This document shows positions 1-10,956 of a stretch of DNA of 64,000 nt, piece after piece; the stretch's first letter is position 1; every line of letters starts with the position of its first letter. The translations under genes were made by a program, and so were the position numbers. This DNA is from Psychrosphaera sp. B3R10 (GTDB lineage Bacteria; Pseudomonadota; Gammaproteobacteria; Enterobacterales; Alteromonadaceae): positions 1-64,000 of the forward strand of contig NZ_JAHKQH010000009.1 of NCBI RefSeq assembly GCF_018861025.1. Reading direction: 5' to 3'. The notes beneath the pieces were generated by a model. It was not told the origin of the DNA, searched no databases, and saw nothing but the letters and a program-made list of their open reading frames with translations.

Positions 1-988
1 CACCTAAAGTTCAGGCGACATTTTCCTTCGTCTAAATCCCCCTTAGTTGAGATTTATATCTCGAAGTGAACGGCAGGGACGCCGTTGCAAGGAATGTGCA
101 TAGGGATGTGCGTACATTCCGTCTTCGACGATAATATAAATCTTAAATAAGGATTAGGGATTTGGTCGAAAGCGGCCTTTTTGCCTACTTTTTTGGCTGT
201 TGAAAAAAGTAAGGTCGACGCAGTCGAAATAGCCGCCCGCAGGGCAAAGAAAAGCGCAGCCCGCAAGGCGAATTATGAACTTCCTCTGCATTTGGTTGGA
301 GATCCCTAATATCGCTTAGGCTCTTTTGGGATGACGGTTTTTTCTGTTGATTTGGAATGACGGTTGTTTCTTTTTACTATGAGCCAATTTAAAGCGAATT
401 ATGAAATTCCTCTGCATTTGGTTGGAGATCCCTAATATCGCTGTGGCTCTTTTGGGATGACGTTTTTTCTGTGTATTTGGGATGACGTTGTGTTCTATGG
501 ATTTGGGGGCCTGCTGGGTCAATGTCGCTGATTTTTTAACGTCCTCTGCACTCGGTTGGAGATCCCAAATATCGCTTAGGCTCGACTCATATTACAAGCT
601 AAAGGATGACGTTTTGTGTTCTGAAATTATGAGCCAATTTAGGGCGAATTATGAAATTCCTCTGCATTTGGTTGGAGATCCCTAATATCGCTTAGGCTCT
701 TTTGGGATGACGTTTTTTGTTCTGAAATCTTGAGCCAATTGAAAGGCGAATTATGAACTTCCTCTGCATTTGGTTGGAGGTTCCAAATATCGCTTAGACT
801 CGACTCATATTACAAGCTAAGGAATGACGTTTTTTCTGGGTATTAGGAATGACGTTTTTTCTGTGTTTTTGGAATGACTTTTTTTCTAAAATTATGAGCA
901 TATATATTGAGAATAGCGATTGGTACAGACGTGCCGGAAAGGATTTGCGTCTGGCTTAAACAGCATCAGACGCATTAATCTTTTTATT
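1..988. repeat. Gene-free region with five degenerate ~100-150 bp repeat copies
   Basis: No convincing gene is present. From about 267 to 890 a unit is repeated at roughly 267-392, 393-538, 540-643, 644-744 and 745-890. Each copy has a core reading CCTCTGCA(T/C)T(T/C)GGTTGGAG, then ATCGCTTAGGCTC or a close variant, then one to three copies of GG(G/A)ATGACG followed by a T-run. Two copies (about 540-643 and 745-830) share an alternative middle segment (GACTCATATTACAAGCTAA), so the units look recombined. Positions 1-266 hold GC-richer sequence whose only open frame (minus, 54-266) has no recognisable domain. This is probably a non-coding chromosomal repeat cluster, not a CRISPR, because units are adjacent and divergent. 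Confidence 0.7.
941..985. terminator. Hairpin downstream of metF
   Basis: TGCGTCTG (946-953) pairs perfectly with CAGACGCA (967-974) across a 13-nt loop. A T-rich tract follows on the plus strand (979-988), but there is no good U-run on the minus strand, where metF is read. It may end metF transcription or only block read-through from the repeat region. Confidence 0.45.
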
Positions 989-3021
<2,033 letters not shown>

Positions 3022-3031
3022 TATCTACTCC

Positions 3032-4324
3032 CTACCACAATGCCGCGAGCGCAGGACTGAGTCGGCAAGCCGCTGAGTCTACTGAATCATCGTCTAATAC
3101 TTTTTTTAAACCAGCTTTAGCAGAACGTCCCGCCGCATTTGGTGTATTTTTTTCAATGTTCGCAACGGATAAAGCCTGTATTACGTCAGCTACTAAGTCT
3201 GCTTTATCTTCAATCCCAACCGAGAAACGAACAAGTTGAGTCGTAATTCCAGCCGTTAATTGGGCTTCTTCATCCATTGCCGCATGAGTCATTGTTGACG
3301 GATGACAAACCAAACTCTCGGTGCCACCTAATGATTCAGCTAATGTGAAGAGCTGCAAATTTTTGATAAACGAATTAACGGTGTCGATATCCCCGTTTAA
3401 TTCAAAGCTCAACATTCCAGCATTGTAATTTTGCTGACGATTCGCTAGTTCATGATCCGGATGTGAAGGTAATCCAGGGAAATTAACGTGCTTTACCAAT
3501 TCGTGCGCATCGAGCACTTCAGCAATAGACTGGGCATTTTTACTGTGTTGCTTAATTCTTAACGGCAGGGTTCTGATCCCGCGCAATATTAAATAACTGT
3601 CGAACGGAGAACCGGTAACGCCTGTATTATTTGCCCACCAAGCTAATTGCTCATGATCGTCAGCACTCGCACAAATTACAGCGCCTGATACAACGTCTGA
3701 ATGACCATTTAGATATTTTGTGCTTGAATGCACAACAATGTCGGCACCAAGTTTTAACGGCGTCTGACCAATTGGCGACAAAAACGTATTATCTACAACA
3801 GTGCGTGCGCCAACCGACTTAGCGGTCGCTGATAATTTTTTAATGTCAGTAATACGAAGTAGCGGATTACTTGGGGTTTCAATCCAAACAATGCTCGGTT
3901 TAATTTTTTGAATTTGTTGTTCGATATCGTCTGCGTAATAGTCAAGCCAGACTAATTTGAACACACCGCGCTGAGCAAAACTGTCGAACAAACGATAGGT
4001 GCCGCCGTAACAATCCTGTGGCGCAACAATCACATCATCTTTTGACAACAGATTTAACACTAAGTTGATTGCCGCCATGCCAGATGACGTAACCACCGAA
4101 CCGACACCGTACTCAAGTTCGGTTAATGCATTTGCTAACAAGTCACGGGTAGGGTTGCCACTGCGGCTGTATTCGTAAGCCGGGCGATTGTTTAGGTCTT
4201 CAAACTTGTAGTTACTAGCCATATAAATTGGGGCAACAACTGATTGGTGATTTTTATCTGTGTTTAAACCGGTTTGCACGGCTATTGTTGCTGCTGCGAA
4301 ATCTTTATTTGCTAAGTTACTCAT
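3032..4324 (-). CDS. metB: Cystathionine gamma-synthase MetB
   Basis: This PLP enzyme joins activated homoserine to cysteine to give cystathionine, the committed step of methionine synthesis. It shows the Cys/Met-metabolism PLP-family features: YEYSRSGNPTRD near residue 50, SSGMAAI, TPSNPLL, VDNTFLSP, the PLP lysine in HSSTKYLNGHSD, and the ESLGGTESL signature. The length of 430 exceeds the usual ~386. The last ~40 residues (after VIQALSVAN) form an extra tail without recognised domain, ending just before the homoserine dehydrogenase start. It is the first gene of the operon. Two MetJ-box arrays sit directly upstream and a GGAAT ribosome site precedes the ATG. Confidence 0.95.
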   Translation of the reverse strand: MSNLANKDFAAATIAVQTGLNTDKNHQSVVAPIYMASNYKFEDLNNRPAYEYSRSGNPTRDLLANALTELEYGVGSVVTSSGMAAINLVLNLLSKDDVIVAPQDCYGGTYRLFDSFAQRGVFKLVWLDYYADDIEQQIQKIKPSIVWIETPSNPLLRITDIKKLSATAKSVGARTVVDNTFLSPIGQTPLKLGADIVVHSSTKYLNGHSDVVSGAVICASADDHEQLAWWANNTGVTGSPFDSYLILRGIRTLPLRIKQHSKNAQSIAEVLDAHELVKHVNFPGLPSHPDHELANRQQNYNAGMLSFELNGDIDTVNSFIKNLQLFTLAESLGGTESLVCHPSTMTHAAMDEEAQLTAGITTQLVRFSVGIEDKADLVADVIQALSVANIEKNTPNAAGRSAKAGLKKVLDDDSVDSAACRLSPALAALW

Positions 4325-4333
4325 GTTTATTCC

Positions 4334-4365
4334 AGACTTTTATACGTTTAGATGGCTAAACCACT
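4334..4365. promoter_or_regulatory. MetJ operator array, metB-proximal
   Basis: Four adjoining 8-bp units match the met box AGACGTCT at 6, 6, 6 and 5 of 8 positions: AGACTTTT, ATACGTTT, AGATGGCT, AAACCACT. Tandem imperfect boxes are the known binding mode of MetJ dimers with S-adenosylmethionine. The array lies just upstream of the metB ribosome site. Confidence 0.75.
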
Positions 4366-4403
4366 CAAGGTGACTAGACTATAAACTGATTAATTTTTAT
4401 GTC

Positions 4404-4427
4404 AACAGTCTAGACGTCTAAACTTTT
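4404..4427. promoter_or_regulatory. MetJ operator with a perfect met box
   Basis: A perfect AGACGTCT (4412-4419) is flanked in register by 5-of-8 matches on both sides (AACAGTCT, AAACTTTT). It lies between divergent metB and metJ and could control both. Confidence 0.85.
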
Positions 4428-4585
4428 AGAAATCGATAATTTGACTAATTAATTTAATCCAATACAATTTGCCGGGTCTTTAACTTATATCTTTCGATTT
4501 TGCCCATAACGTCCTAATACTTCCAAAGACGAGTTCGAAGTGGCAAAAATGTTAAAAAAGAATTACTGAACATCGCAGGTGTACT

Positions 4586-4903
4586 ATGGCTACGTGGAAT
4601 GGCGAATACATTCATCCTTATGCAGAACATGGAAAAAAAGCGGAAAAGGTTAAAAAAATAACCGTCTCAATTCCGCTTAACGTTTTAAAAGTATTAACCG
4701 ACGAGCGAACTCGACGCCAAGTGAATAACTTGCGGCACGCTACTAATAGCGAATTGTTATGTGAAGCATTTCTACACGCGTTTACAGGCCAACCTTTGCC
4801 GGCCGACGGTGATTTGTCGAAAGACAATCCTGAACAAATACCTGAAGAAGTGCGCAATATTTTGATAGAGATGGGAAAAGCGATCCCTGAAATCGAAGAT
4901 TAG
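4586..4903 (+). CDS. metJ: Methionine repressor MetJ
   Basis: MetJ is a dimeric ribbon-helix-helix repressor that uses S-adenosylmethionine as corepressor and shuts off met genes. The 105 residues equal the E. coli length and the sequence is nearly colinear: N-terminal [14 protein letters not shown], the DNA-binding beta strand KKITVSIP, and the long helix with [29 protein letters not shown] motifs (read in parts). It is transcribed divergently from metB across an intergenic region carrying two met-box arrays, so it is likely autoregulated. A strong terminator follows. Confidence 0.98.
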   Translation: MATWNGEYIHPYAEHGKKAEKVKKITVSIPLNVLKVLTDERTRRQVNNLRHATNSELLCEAFLHAFTGQPLPADGDLSKDNPEQIPEEVRNILIEMGKAIPEIED

Positions 4904-4939
4904 TTATTTTAGTTAGTTCGACTAAATACAACCGAAATA

Positions 4940-4978
4940 AAAAAAGCCATCAAATTTGCATTCGATGGCTTTTTTATT
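4940..4978. terminator. Bidirectional terminator between metJ and pyrE
   Basis: AAAAAGCCATC (4941-4951) pairs with GATGGCTTTTT (4964-4974). There are A-runs on one flank and T-runs on the other, so it can end both metJ (+) and pyrE (-). Confidence 0.9.
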
Positions 4979-5081
4979 AACGTTCGTTTTTGCTATTCAT
5001 ATTAACGTTTGATTTTAATATGAATACGCCTGTTAGCAAAATGACTGATAAACAAAACTTTTGCCCAACAGCACCTTTGTC

Positions 5082-5723
5082 TTAAATACCGTAGTTTGTA
5101 CGATACGCTTCCACTAAAGGTAAATAGTCAGCATAAGATGGCGTCTTAGCTAAATAAGTAATTACGTCTGCTAATGTCACGATTGATATGACTTTTGTAC
5201 CAAAATCGCGTTCAACTTCTTGAATCGCAGACAATTCGCCTTTGCCTTTTTCCTGGCGATCTAAAGCAATTAACACCCCAGATAAATTAGCACCATGTTG
5301 CTGAATGATCTCCATCGATTCACGAATCGCCGTGCCCGCGGTGATCACATCATCCACTAACATGATGTCACCTTTAAGCTCAGATCCAACTAAACTTCCG
5401 CCTTCACCGTGGGTCTTTTTCTCTTTACGATTAAAGCAGTATGGCGTGTCAATATCGTGATGATCAGCCAACGCAACCGCCGTTGTAGTCGCAATTGGAA
5501 TGCCTTTATAAGCAGGGCCAAACAATACGTCAAACTTGATGCCAGAGTCGACCAATGCAGCTGCATAAAAACGACCTAAACGTGCGAGATCACGACCGGT
5601 ATTAAACAAACCCGCATTAAAGAAATACGGACTCGTACGGCCAGATTTTAAGGTGAATTCGCCAAACTTTAAAACTTGTTTTTCTAGTGCAAATTCAATA
5701 AATTCAATTTGATAATCTTTCAT
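5082..5723 (-). CDS. pyrE: Orotate phosphoribosyltransferase PyrE
   Basis: PyrE attaches PRPP to orotate, giving OMP, in pyrimidine synthesis. The 213 residues match the E. coli length. Diagnostic motifs are [14 protein letters not shown] near the N-terminus, [11 protein letters not shown] (substrate loop), [13 protein letters not shown] (flexible catalytic loop) and the PRPP-binding [12 protein letters not shown]. It lies 18 nt downstream of rph on the same strand, the classic rph-pyrE operon of gammaproteobacteria. Confidence 0.98.
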   Translation of the reverse strand: MKDYQIEFIEFALEKQVLKFGEFTLKSGRTSPYFFNAGLFNTGRDLARLGRFYAAALVDSGIKFDVLFGPAYKGIPIATTTAVALADHHDIDTPYCFNRKEKKTHGEGGSLVGSELKGDIMLVDDVITAGTAIRESMEIIQQHGANLSGVLIALDRQEKGKGELSAIQEVERDFGTKVISIVTLADVITYLAKTPSYADYLPLVEAYRTNYGI

Positions 5724-5741
5724 GTGGTCACCTAGTATTAC

Positions 5742-6455
5742 TTAAGCAATCGCTTTTTTCTGTTCATCGATAAGTTCGCCAATCGCATTTTTAGCTAAAG
5801 CTAACATTTCTTGCATTTCGTCAAACGTAAATGGTTCTTCTTCTGCCGTGCCTTGTACTTCGATTAAACGACCGTCTTCAGTCATTATCACGTTCATGTC
5901 AGTATCAGCCTCAGAATCTTCAAGGTATTCTAAATCGGCAATTGGCGTGCCTTTATAAACACCAACTGAGATAGCCGCAATAAGGTGTTTAAGCGGATTC
6001 GTTTTAATGATGTTTTCTTTACGCATATAGTTAATTGCATCAACTAACGCCACACAAGCACCTGTAATTGAGGCAGTACGTGTTCCGCCATCAGCTTGGA
6101 TAACATCGCAATCAACGGTAATGGTATTTTCGCCTAGCGCCGTTAAGTCGACAGCGGCACGAAGTGAACGAGCGATGAGACGTTGAATTTCCATTGTACG
6201 GCCAGACTGTTTGCCACGCGCAGCTTCACGGTTGTTACGAGTATGAGTCGAACGCGGTAACATACCGTATTCCGCCGTTACCCAACCTTTACCTTTGCCT
6301 TTCATAAAACGCGGTACGCCCACTTCAACGGTCGCATTACATAATACTTTTGTATCGCCAATCTCAATTAAAACTGAACCTTCAGCGTGTGCTGTAAAGT
6401 TACGTGTGATGGTGACTGGTCGAATTTGAGAAGTTGTTCTGCCGCTTGGACGCAT
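5742..6455 (-). CDS. rph: Ribonuclease PH
   Basis: RNase PH is a phosphorolytic 3'-5' exoribonuclease that trims tRNA 3' ends. The 237-residue protein is full length. It has the start [14 protein letters not shown], the central [24 protein letters not shown] region, the phosphate-binding/catalytic [20 protein letters not shown] block and a complete acidic C-terminal portion, unlike the frameshifted E. coli K-12 copy. It is cotranscribed with pyrE. Confidence 0.98.
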   Translation of the reverse strand: MRPSGRTTSQIRPVTITRNFTAHAEGSVLIEIGDTKVLCNATVEVGVPRFMKGKGKGWVTAEYGMLPRSTHTRNNREAARGKQSGRTMEIQRLIARSLRAAVDLTALGENTITVDCDVIQADGGTRTASITGACVALVDAINYMRKENIIKTNPLKHLIAAISVGVYKGTPIADLEYLEDSEADTDMNVIMTEDGRLIEVQGTAEEEPFTFDEMQEMLALAKNAIGELIDEQKKAIA

Positions 6456-6537
6456 GTTAATACCCTATTAAATTTCTTGAAAACGTAATATACCAACAAA
6501 AGGTGTATACCTAAATTACGTTTGTAAATTGTTTATA

Positions 6538-6566
6538 TAAAAAAGGGCAACGATACGTTGCCCTTA
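6538..6566 (-). terminator. Intrinsic terminator of deaD
   Basis: AAGGGCAACG (6543-6552) and CGTTGCCCTT (6556-6565) form a perfect 10-bp stem with a 3-nt loop. Read on the minus strand it is followed by six T residues. Confidence 0.92.
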
Positions 6567-6586
6567 GATTAACCTAGATGGTTAAA

Positions 6587-8467
6587 TTATTTTTCTGAAC
6601 GACGTCCACGATGGCCTTCACCACCGCCACTACGTCCGCCGTCACGACCACGTCCACGTCCGCCACGGTCATCTCTACCGCGTCCGCCGTCACGACCGCC
6701 ACCGCCTTCACGACGACCAACACCTTCGCCACCACGAGGGTCAACTTTAAGGTCAATCGTTTGATTACGGATCTTAGTTTGCTTCAACTTCTGTTGTACG
6801 TCAGCTGGCATTTCTGCTGGTAACTCAACAATTGAGAAGTTAGGAGCAAGTTTGATGTTGCCGATGAAACGAGAGCTAATGTTAGCTTCGTTTGCAATTG
6901 CACCAACGATATCTTTTGGTGATACGCCATGCTCACGACCAACTTCGATACGGTAAGCTTGCATCTTCATACCTGGATCACGTCCACGTCCGCCATCACG
7001 GCCGCCTCTGTCACCACGGTCATTGCGATCACGAGGACCACGATCGTTACGGTCACGAGGACCTCTGTCACCACGATCATCGCCGTTGTTGTGACCAGGC
7101 ATACCTTTACCAGTAACCTGTAGAGGCGCTTCTTGTTGCGCTAAGTACGTTAACGCACCTGCAACTTCAGCAACATCCATTTGATGCTCTTCAGCATACT
7201 CAATCGCTAATTTTTGGAAAAATTCTAATTCTTGAGAACCCAATGCATCTGAAATCTTTTCTTTAAACGAAGAAACACGTAATTGGGTCACTTCTTCATT
7301 TGAAGGCGCTTCATAAGGTAAAATCGTTTGCTTGGTTTCGCGTTCAATCGTTTTCAATAAACGACGTTCACGTGGCGCTGCAAACAAGATTGCATTACCT
7401 TTACGTCCCGCACGACCCGTACGGCCAACACGGTGAACATAAGACTCAACATCATATGGTAAATCGTAGTTAATAACGTGACTAACACGTTCAACATCGA
7501 TACCACGAGCAGCAACGTCTGTTGCGATGATGATATCTAAGCGACCTGATTTTAAAGATTCGATACATTGTTCACGATGCGACTGGTTCATATCACCATT
7601 AAGTGCCGCTGCCGCATAACCTCTTGCCGACAATTTATCCGCAAGTTCGCTTGTGCTAATACGTGTTTTAACAAAGATGATCATACCGTCGAATTGGATC
7701 AATTCTAAAATACGAGTCAATACGTCAAGCTTTTGGTTGTTATTAACAATCCAATATTGCTGCGTAATGTTTGAGTGGCTCGCAGTTTTAGGCTTAATGC
7801 GCACTTCTTTAGGATTTTTTAAGTAGTTTTTAGTTACTTTTAAGATCTGTGCTGGCATCGTTGCTGAGAACAAAGCAATTTGTGCTTGTTTAGGAACATG
7901 CTCCATGATCCATTCAACATCGTCGATGAAACCCATACGCAACATTTCATCAGCTTCGTCCAAAATAACCATTTTCAGGTTAGACAAGTCTAATGTTTCA
8001 CGACGCATATGGTCCATAACACGGCCAGGAGTACCAACTACTACATGCACACCACGTTTTAAAGAACGTAATTGCGTACGGAAGTCTTGACCACCGTAAA
8101 TAGGTAATACATGGAAACCTGATAATTTTTCAGCGTATGTTGAAAATGCTTCAGCAACTTGAATTGCTAATTCACGCGTTGGTGTTAATACCAAAACCTG
8201 TGGTGAATTAATTTTTGCATCTAATTTACATAATGCTGGTAATGCAAACGCGGCTGTTTTACCAGTACCTGTTTGCGCAATACCTAAAACGTCATCGCCG
8301 TTTAAGATATGAGGAATACATTCTGCTTGAATTGGTGAAGGTGTTTCATAACCAACACTGTGAACAGCGTCTAATACTTCAGGGCTTAAACCTAAATCAG
8401 CGAATTTTAATTCTGTTGCTTCAGCAACTACGGCTGCATTTGGTTGGGGTGTTACATTTTCTGTCAT
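6587..8467 (-). CDS. deaD: DEAD-box RNA helicase DeaD/CsdA
   Basis: This ATP-dependent RNA helicase acts in ribosome assembly and cold-shock RNA unwinding. The 626-residue order is: Q motif (FADLGLSPEVLDAV...PSPIQ), Walker A AQTGTGKT, PTRELA, DEAD box, SAT, ARGID and HRVGRTGRAGR; then a DbpA-type RNA-binding domain (YRIEVGREHGVSPKDIVGAIAN); then an Arg/Gly/Asp-rich tail. The tail is in two blocks, RGDRGPRDRNDRG before the RNA-binding domain and GGRDGGRGR at the very end. The gene sits between rph and yicC, which are direct neighbours in E. coli. A ~480-bp gene-free upstream region leaves room for a long 5' leader as known for csdA. Confidence 0.97.
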   Translation of the reverse strand: MTENVTPQPNAAVVAEATELKFADLGLSPEVLDAVHSVGYETPSPIQAECIPHILNGDDVLGIAQTGTGKTAAFALPALCKLDAKINSPQVLVLTPTRELAIQVAEAFSTYAEKLSGFHVLPIYGGQDFRTQLRSLKRGVHVVVGTPGRVMDHMRRETLDLSNLKMVILDEADEMLRMGFIDDVEWIMEHVPKQAQIALFSATMPAQILKVTKNYLKNPKEVRIKPKTASHSNITQQYWIVNNNQKLDVLTRILELIQFDGMIIFVKTRISTSELADKLSARGYAAAALNGDMNQSHREQCIESLKSGRLDIIIATDVAARGIDVERVSHVINYDLPYDVESYVHRVGRTGRAGRKGNAILFAAPRERRLLKTIERETKQTILPYEAPSNEEVTQLRVSSFKEKISDALGSQELEFFQKLAIEYAEEHQMDVAEVAGALTYLAQQEAPLQVTGKGMPGHNNGDDRGDRGPRDRNDRGPRDRNDRGDRGGRDGGRGRDPGMKMQAYRIEVGREHGVSPKDIVGAIANEANISSRFIGNIKLAPNFSIVELPAEMPADVQQKLKQTKIRNQTIDLKVDPRGGEGVGRREGGGGRDGGRGRDDRGGRGRGRDGGRSGGGEGHRGRRSEK

Positions 8468-8965
8468 TGTTTACTCACATTTCGACCCCAACTTCACGCA
8501 CTATTCCGTCATCACTCTACCTACACACGCGTCTTATAAACGTTCACAATTCGAGCTTAGCCTGATATGGGGATATATATCAAAGGGCGCGCATTGTACA
8601 CGTTTTTATAACCTTTAGCGAGCCTTAATGTATAAAAAAGCATCAAATTAAAGTAATTACTTAAATAAAGTTACGATAACACCTGCGCGTGCCGAAAATT
8701 ATAGTCGAAAAATTGTACATCGTTATAAAATCACAAATTAATTTTTATCTCAGTCACCGCCACCCAAATTAAATTTGCAATCAAAGTATTAGGATTAGTT
8801 TCAAACCTAAAAAACAAATAATTAGCGTATTAAATCCTAAAACTGCCGCAAACTAAAAGCGAAGCGCTAGGTATAGTTTTAGATCCAAAAAACAAATTTT
8901 CCGTGTGTTAACTCCTCCGATGTTTATAATAGAGGCAATTGTAAAATAAAATGTTAGGAACGACC
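8468..8965. other. Divergent deaD/yicC intergenic region
   Basis: This ~500-bp AT-rich region has no gene. It must hold the deaD and yicC promoters. Two partly repeated segments (about 8796-8835 and 8875-8915) share (A/T)CC(T)AAAAAACAAAT followed by a GT-rich GTGTTAA/GCGTATTAA. A small GAAGCGCT stretch lies between them. I could not assign a specific regulator. Confidence 0.5.
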
Positions 8966-9829
8966 GTGATCCAAAGTATGACCGCTTATGCCCGTAACGA
9001 AGTTAAAGGCGATTGGGGCAACGCCGTTTGGGAAATACGTTCGGTAAATCAACGTTATCTCGAAACGTATATTCGCTTACCAGAGCAATTCCGTTCGATG
9101 GAAACCATTATACGTGAACGTCTGCGCAAACAGTTACAGCGCGGCAAAGTTGAAGTATTTTTAAAATACACCGCCAATGCCTCGGCAGTTGCCAAATTGT
9201 CATTAAACGAAACCTTAGCGCAACAACTTATCGACAGTGCAAACTGGGTAAATAAAGCCGCTGGTGCTGGCGAGTTAAATCCAGTGGACATATTAAAATG
9301 GCCAGGCGTTATGGAAGCTGAAGAAACCGACATGGACTCAGTGCAAAAAGACGTTATCGGTGGCTTTGACCAACTTGTTAAAGACTTCAAAGAAGCCCGC
9401 GGCAGTGAAGGCGCAAACTTAAAACAAATGATCGACTCTCGTCTTGAGATCATTGTTGAACAAGTCGCTATCGTAAAACAACACATGCCTGAAATCATGG
9501 CGTGGCAAAAAGAACGCATAGTTGCCAAACTCGAAGACGCAAAAGTTGAAATCGACGCCGCTCGCCTCGAACAAGAACTCATTTATATGGCACAAAAAAC
9601 CGACGTCGCCGAAGAACTCGACCGCCTCGAAAGCCACGTAACTGAAACGCAAAAGATCATGAAAAAAGGCGGCGCATGTGGCCGCAGACTCGACTTTATG
9701 ATGCAAGAGTTCAACCGCGAATCAAATACCCTAGCCTCAAAATCAATCAATGCCGACATCACTAAAGCCGCTGTTGAGTTAAAGGTTCTTATTGAGCAGA
9801 TGAGGGAGCAAATCCAGAATATTGAATAA
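8966..9829 (+). CDS. yicC: YicC family endoribonuclease
   Basis: YicC proteins are RNA endonucleases implicated in small-RNA decay (RyhB in E. coli). The start at GTG 8966 is preferred over ATG 8951 because TAGGAA lies 5 nt upstream and the resulting 287 residues equal E. coli YicC. N-terminal IQSMTAYAR, EIRSVNQRYLE, and C-terminal EELDRLESHV...KKGGACGRRLDFMMQEFNRESNTLASKS (read in parts) are family hallmarks. The gene is transcribed away from deaD and ends in a strong terminator. Confidence 0.95.
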   Translation: MIQSMTAYARNEVKGDWGNAVWEIRSVNQRYLETYIRLPEQFRSMETIIRERLRKQLQRGKVEVFLKYTANASAVAKLSLNETLAQQLIDSANWVNKAAGAGELNPVDILKWPGVMEAEETDMDSVQKDVIGGFDQLVKDFKEARGSEGANLKQMIDSRLEIIVEQVAIVKQHMPEIMAWQKERIVAKLEDAKVEIDAARLEQELIYMAQKTDVAEELDRLESHVTETQKIMKKGGACGRRLDFMMQEFNRESNTLASKSINADITKAAVELKVLIEQMREQIQNIE

Positions 9830-9856
9830 TATTCTTTAGAGTCCAAACACCTCCTC

Positions 9857-9888
9857 CAAAGCCCAGCCATACTGGGCTTTTTTATTTT
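9857..9888 (+). terminator. Terminator of yicC
   Basis: AAGCCCAG (9859-9866) pairs with CTGGGCTT (9872-9879), followed by a T-rich tract. Confidence 0.92.
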
Positions 9889-10043
9889 TAGCGTTCAAGT
9901 TAATTTGTATTGTAACCAGTAGACTTACGTCTATCACCGTACTGCTTTGTCTCTTATTTAGTAAAATAGCTTAACCTCCGTACCAAATCTGCAACTGTAT
10001 CCAAGTTAGAGCTAAACTAATTTACAAAGCTCTTACAGAGCAT

Positions 10044-10369
10044 ATGCAAGAGGACTCGCTTTGGTTAACGCAAAAACAAATTGCAGATCTATTTGAGCGT
10101 TCAAATAAAACAATTAGTGAACATATCAATAATATTTACGATGAAGGTGAGTTAGACCCCACTTCAACTATCCGGAAATTCCGGACAGTTGCCCTAGAAG
10201 GCGCAAGGGAATTAGAAAGGCTGCTAGATCATTACAATTTAGAGGCGGTACTTTCTGTTGGTTACAGAGTTCGCTATAGATGACGAACGCCTTAAAAACC
10301 CCGATAAAGATCTGAGTTCAGACTATTTTGATGAATTACTTGAACGCTTTCGCGATATACGTGATTTCT
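10044..10369 (+). pseudogene. rhuM-like virulence protein remnant (frameshifted, deleted)
   Basis: Two neighbouring frames both resemble RhuM, a DNA-binding-type protein common in accessory islands. The first (10044-10283) reads LWLTQKQIADLFERS, TISEHI, RKFRTV and HYNLEAVLSVGYRV, the conserved N-terminal third. The second continues one frame later with FAIDDERLKNP and DYFDELLERFRDIR, the middle segment. About 20-30 codons normally between GYRV and DDERL are missing and the frame shifts there. Similarity stops near 10369; RhuM is normally ~330 residues, so the C-terminal half is gone. The remnant runs tail-to-tail into a broken hipA. Confidence 0.8.
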
Positions 10370-10394
10370 CGAGAATGGTCGTCGGCATTGCCCA

Positions 10395-10562
10395 TACACT
10401 GGGTAAATGCAAAGACTCCAGTGGGAAGGCATCATCACGCTGAAAATAAGATTTACCGTAACGAAACTTGCCTACATTGGCGACTGGGTCTAGCTCGACA
10501 ATGGCACAAATTACAGGCTTACCTTCTAGCCCATCAATAAACACATACGCACTAGAAGTCAT
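10395..10562 (-). pseudogene. hipA-like toxin remnant, first ~56 codons only
   Basis: On the minus strand an ATG at 10562 with an AAGGAA ribosome site opens a frame reading SSAYVFIDG, GKFRYGKSYF and DDAFPLESLHLP, the N-terminal subdomain of HipA-type kinases. After about 56 codons the similarity ends abruptly near 10395, where sequence related to rhuM begins on the other strand. The kinase core is missing, so it cannot be an active toxin. It overlaps the end of the broken antitoxin gene by the usual few bases. Confidence 0.75.
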
Positions 10563-10842
10563 TTGGCAGTTCCTTTTCAACTTTAGATGTACTGTGTTGC
10601 GGATTGTTTTTAACTAACTCATATCACTGTTCAACGGTGTCTAAAATTGGATCTAGTAAATCTAGGTGTTCTAAAACCGAGAACAAGGTATCAACATTTA
10701 CGCCTTTACCCAGCTCTAAACGGCTAATGGTATTTTTATTCGCACCAGTCCGAAGCGCTAATTCATGTTGATCCATGCTCGTTGCTGGGGTTTGTTTAAT
10801 GAGTTGCCCAAGTAACACTTTTGTATGCTCTACCTTATCCAT
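10552..10842 (-). pseudogene. hipB-like antitoxin with an in-frame stop
   Basis: The frame starting at 10842 encodes a helix-turn-helix protein (MDQHELALRTGANKNTISRLELGKG) and meets TGA at 10624-10626 after 72 codons. In the same frame, reading continues past that TGA for 23 more codons (YELVKNNPQH...KELPNDF) to TAG at 10552-10554, overlapping the hipA remnant start exactly as in intact hipBA operons. The simplest reading is a 96-codon antitoxin interrupted by a nonsense mutation. The 72-residue fragment retains the whole helix-turn-helix and could still bind DNA. Confidence 0.7.
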
Positions 10843-10943
10843 AAAACACCATAAATTAGTAATTAAGATCTAATAACCAAATTATAGTGAATTAACTTAA
10901 AGCCACTAATAAAAACCCAAATTTTGTTAATTAACCACTAAGT

Positions 10944-10956
10944 ACCAATATTTGGT
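10944..10956. promoter_or_regulatory. Palindrome overlapping the SEC-C gene end
   Basis: ACCAA-TAT-TTGGT is a perfect palindrome. A related TAACCAAATTA lies at about 10876. Together they bracket the promoter region of the hipB remnant and might be its old operators. Confidence 0.35.

Noticed and set aside
54-266. 70-codon minus-strand frame at the window start
   Set aside because: No domain, no ribosome site, and the sequence lies beside a repeat cluster; I treat it as non-coding.
267-890. Possible CRISPR array
   Set aside because: Units are ~100-150 bp, adjacent, divergent and without unique spacers; no cas gene is present.
8215-8565. 116-codon plus-strand open frame over the deaD start
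   Set aside because: It is antisense to the DeaD N-terminal helicase motifs, has Leu/Arg shadow composition and no ribosome site.
9055-9582. 175-codon minus-strand open frame
   Set aside because: It is antisense to yicC; its Ser-rich, Arg-poor composition is what a shadow of a Glu/Lys-rich gene gives.
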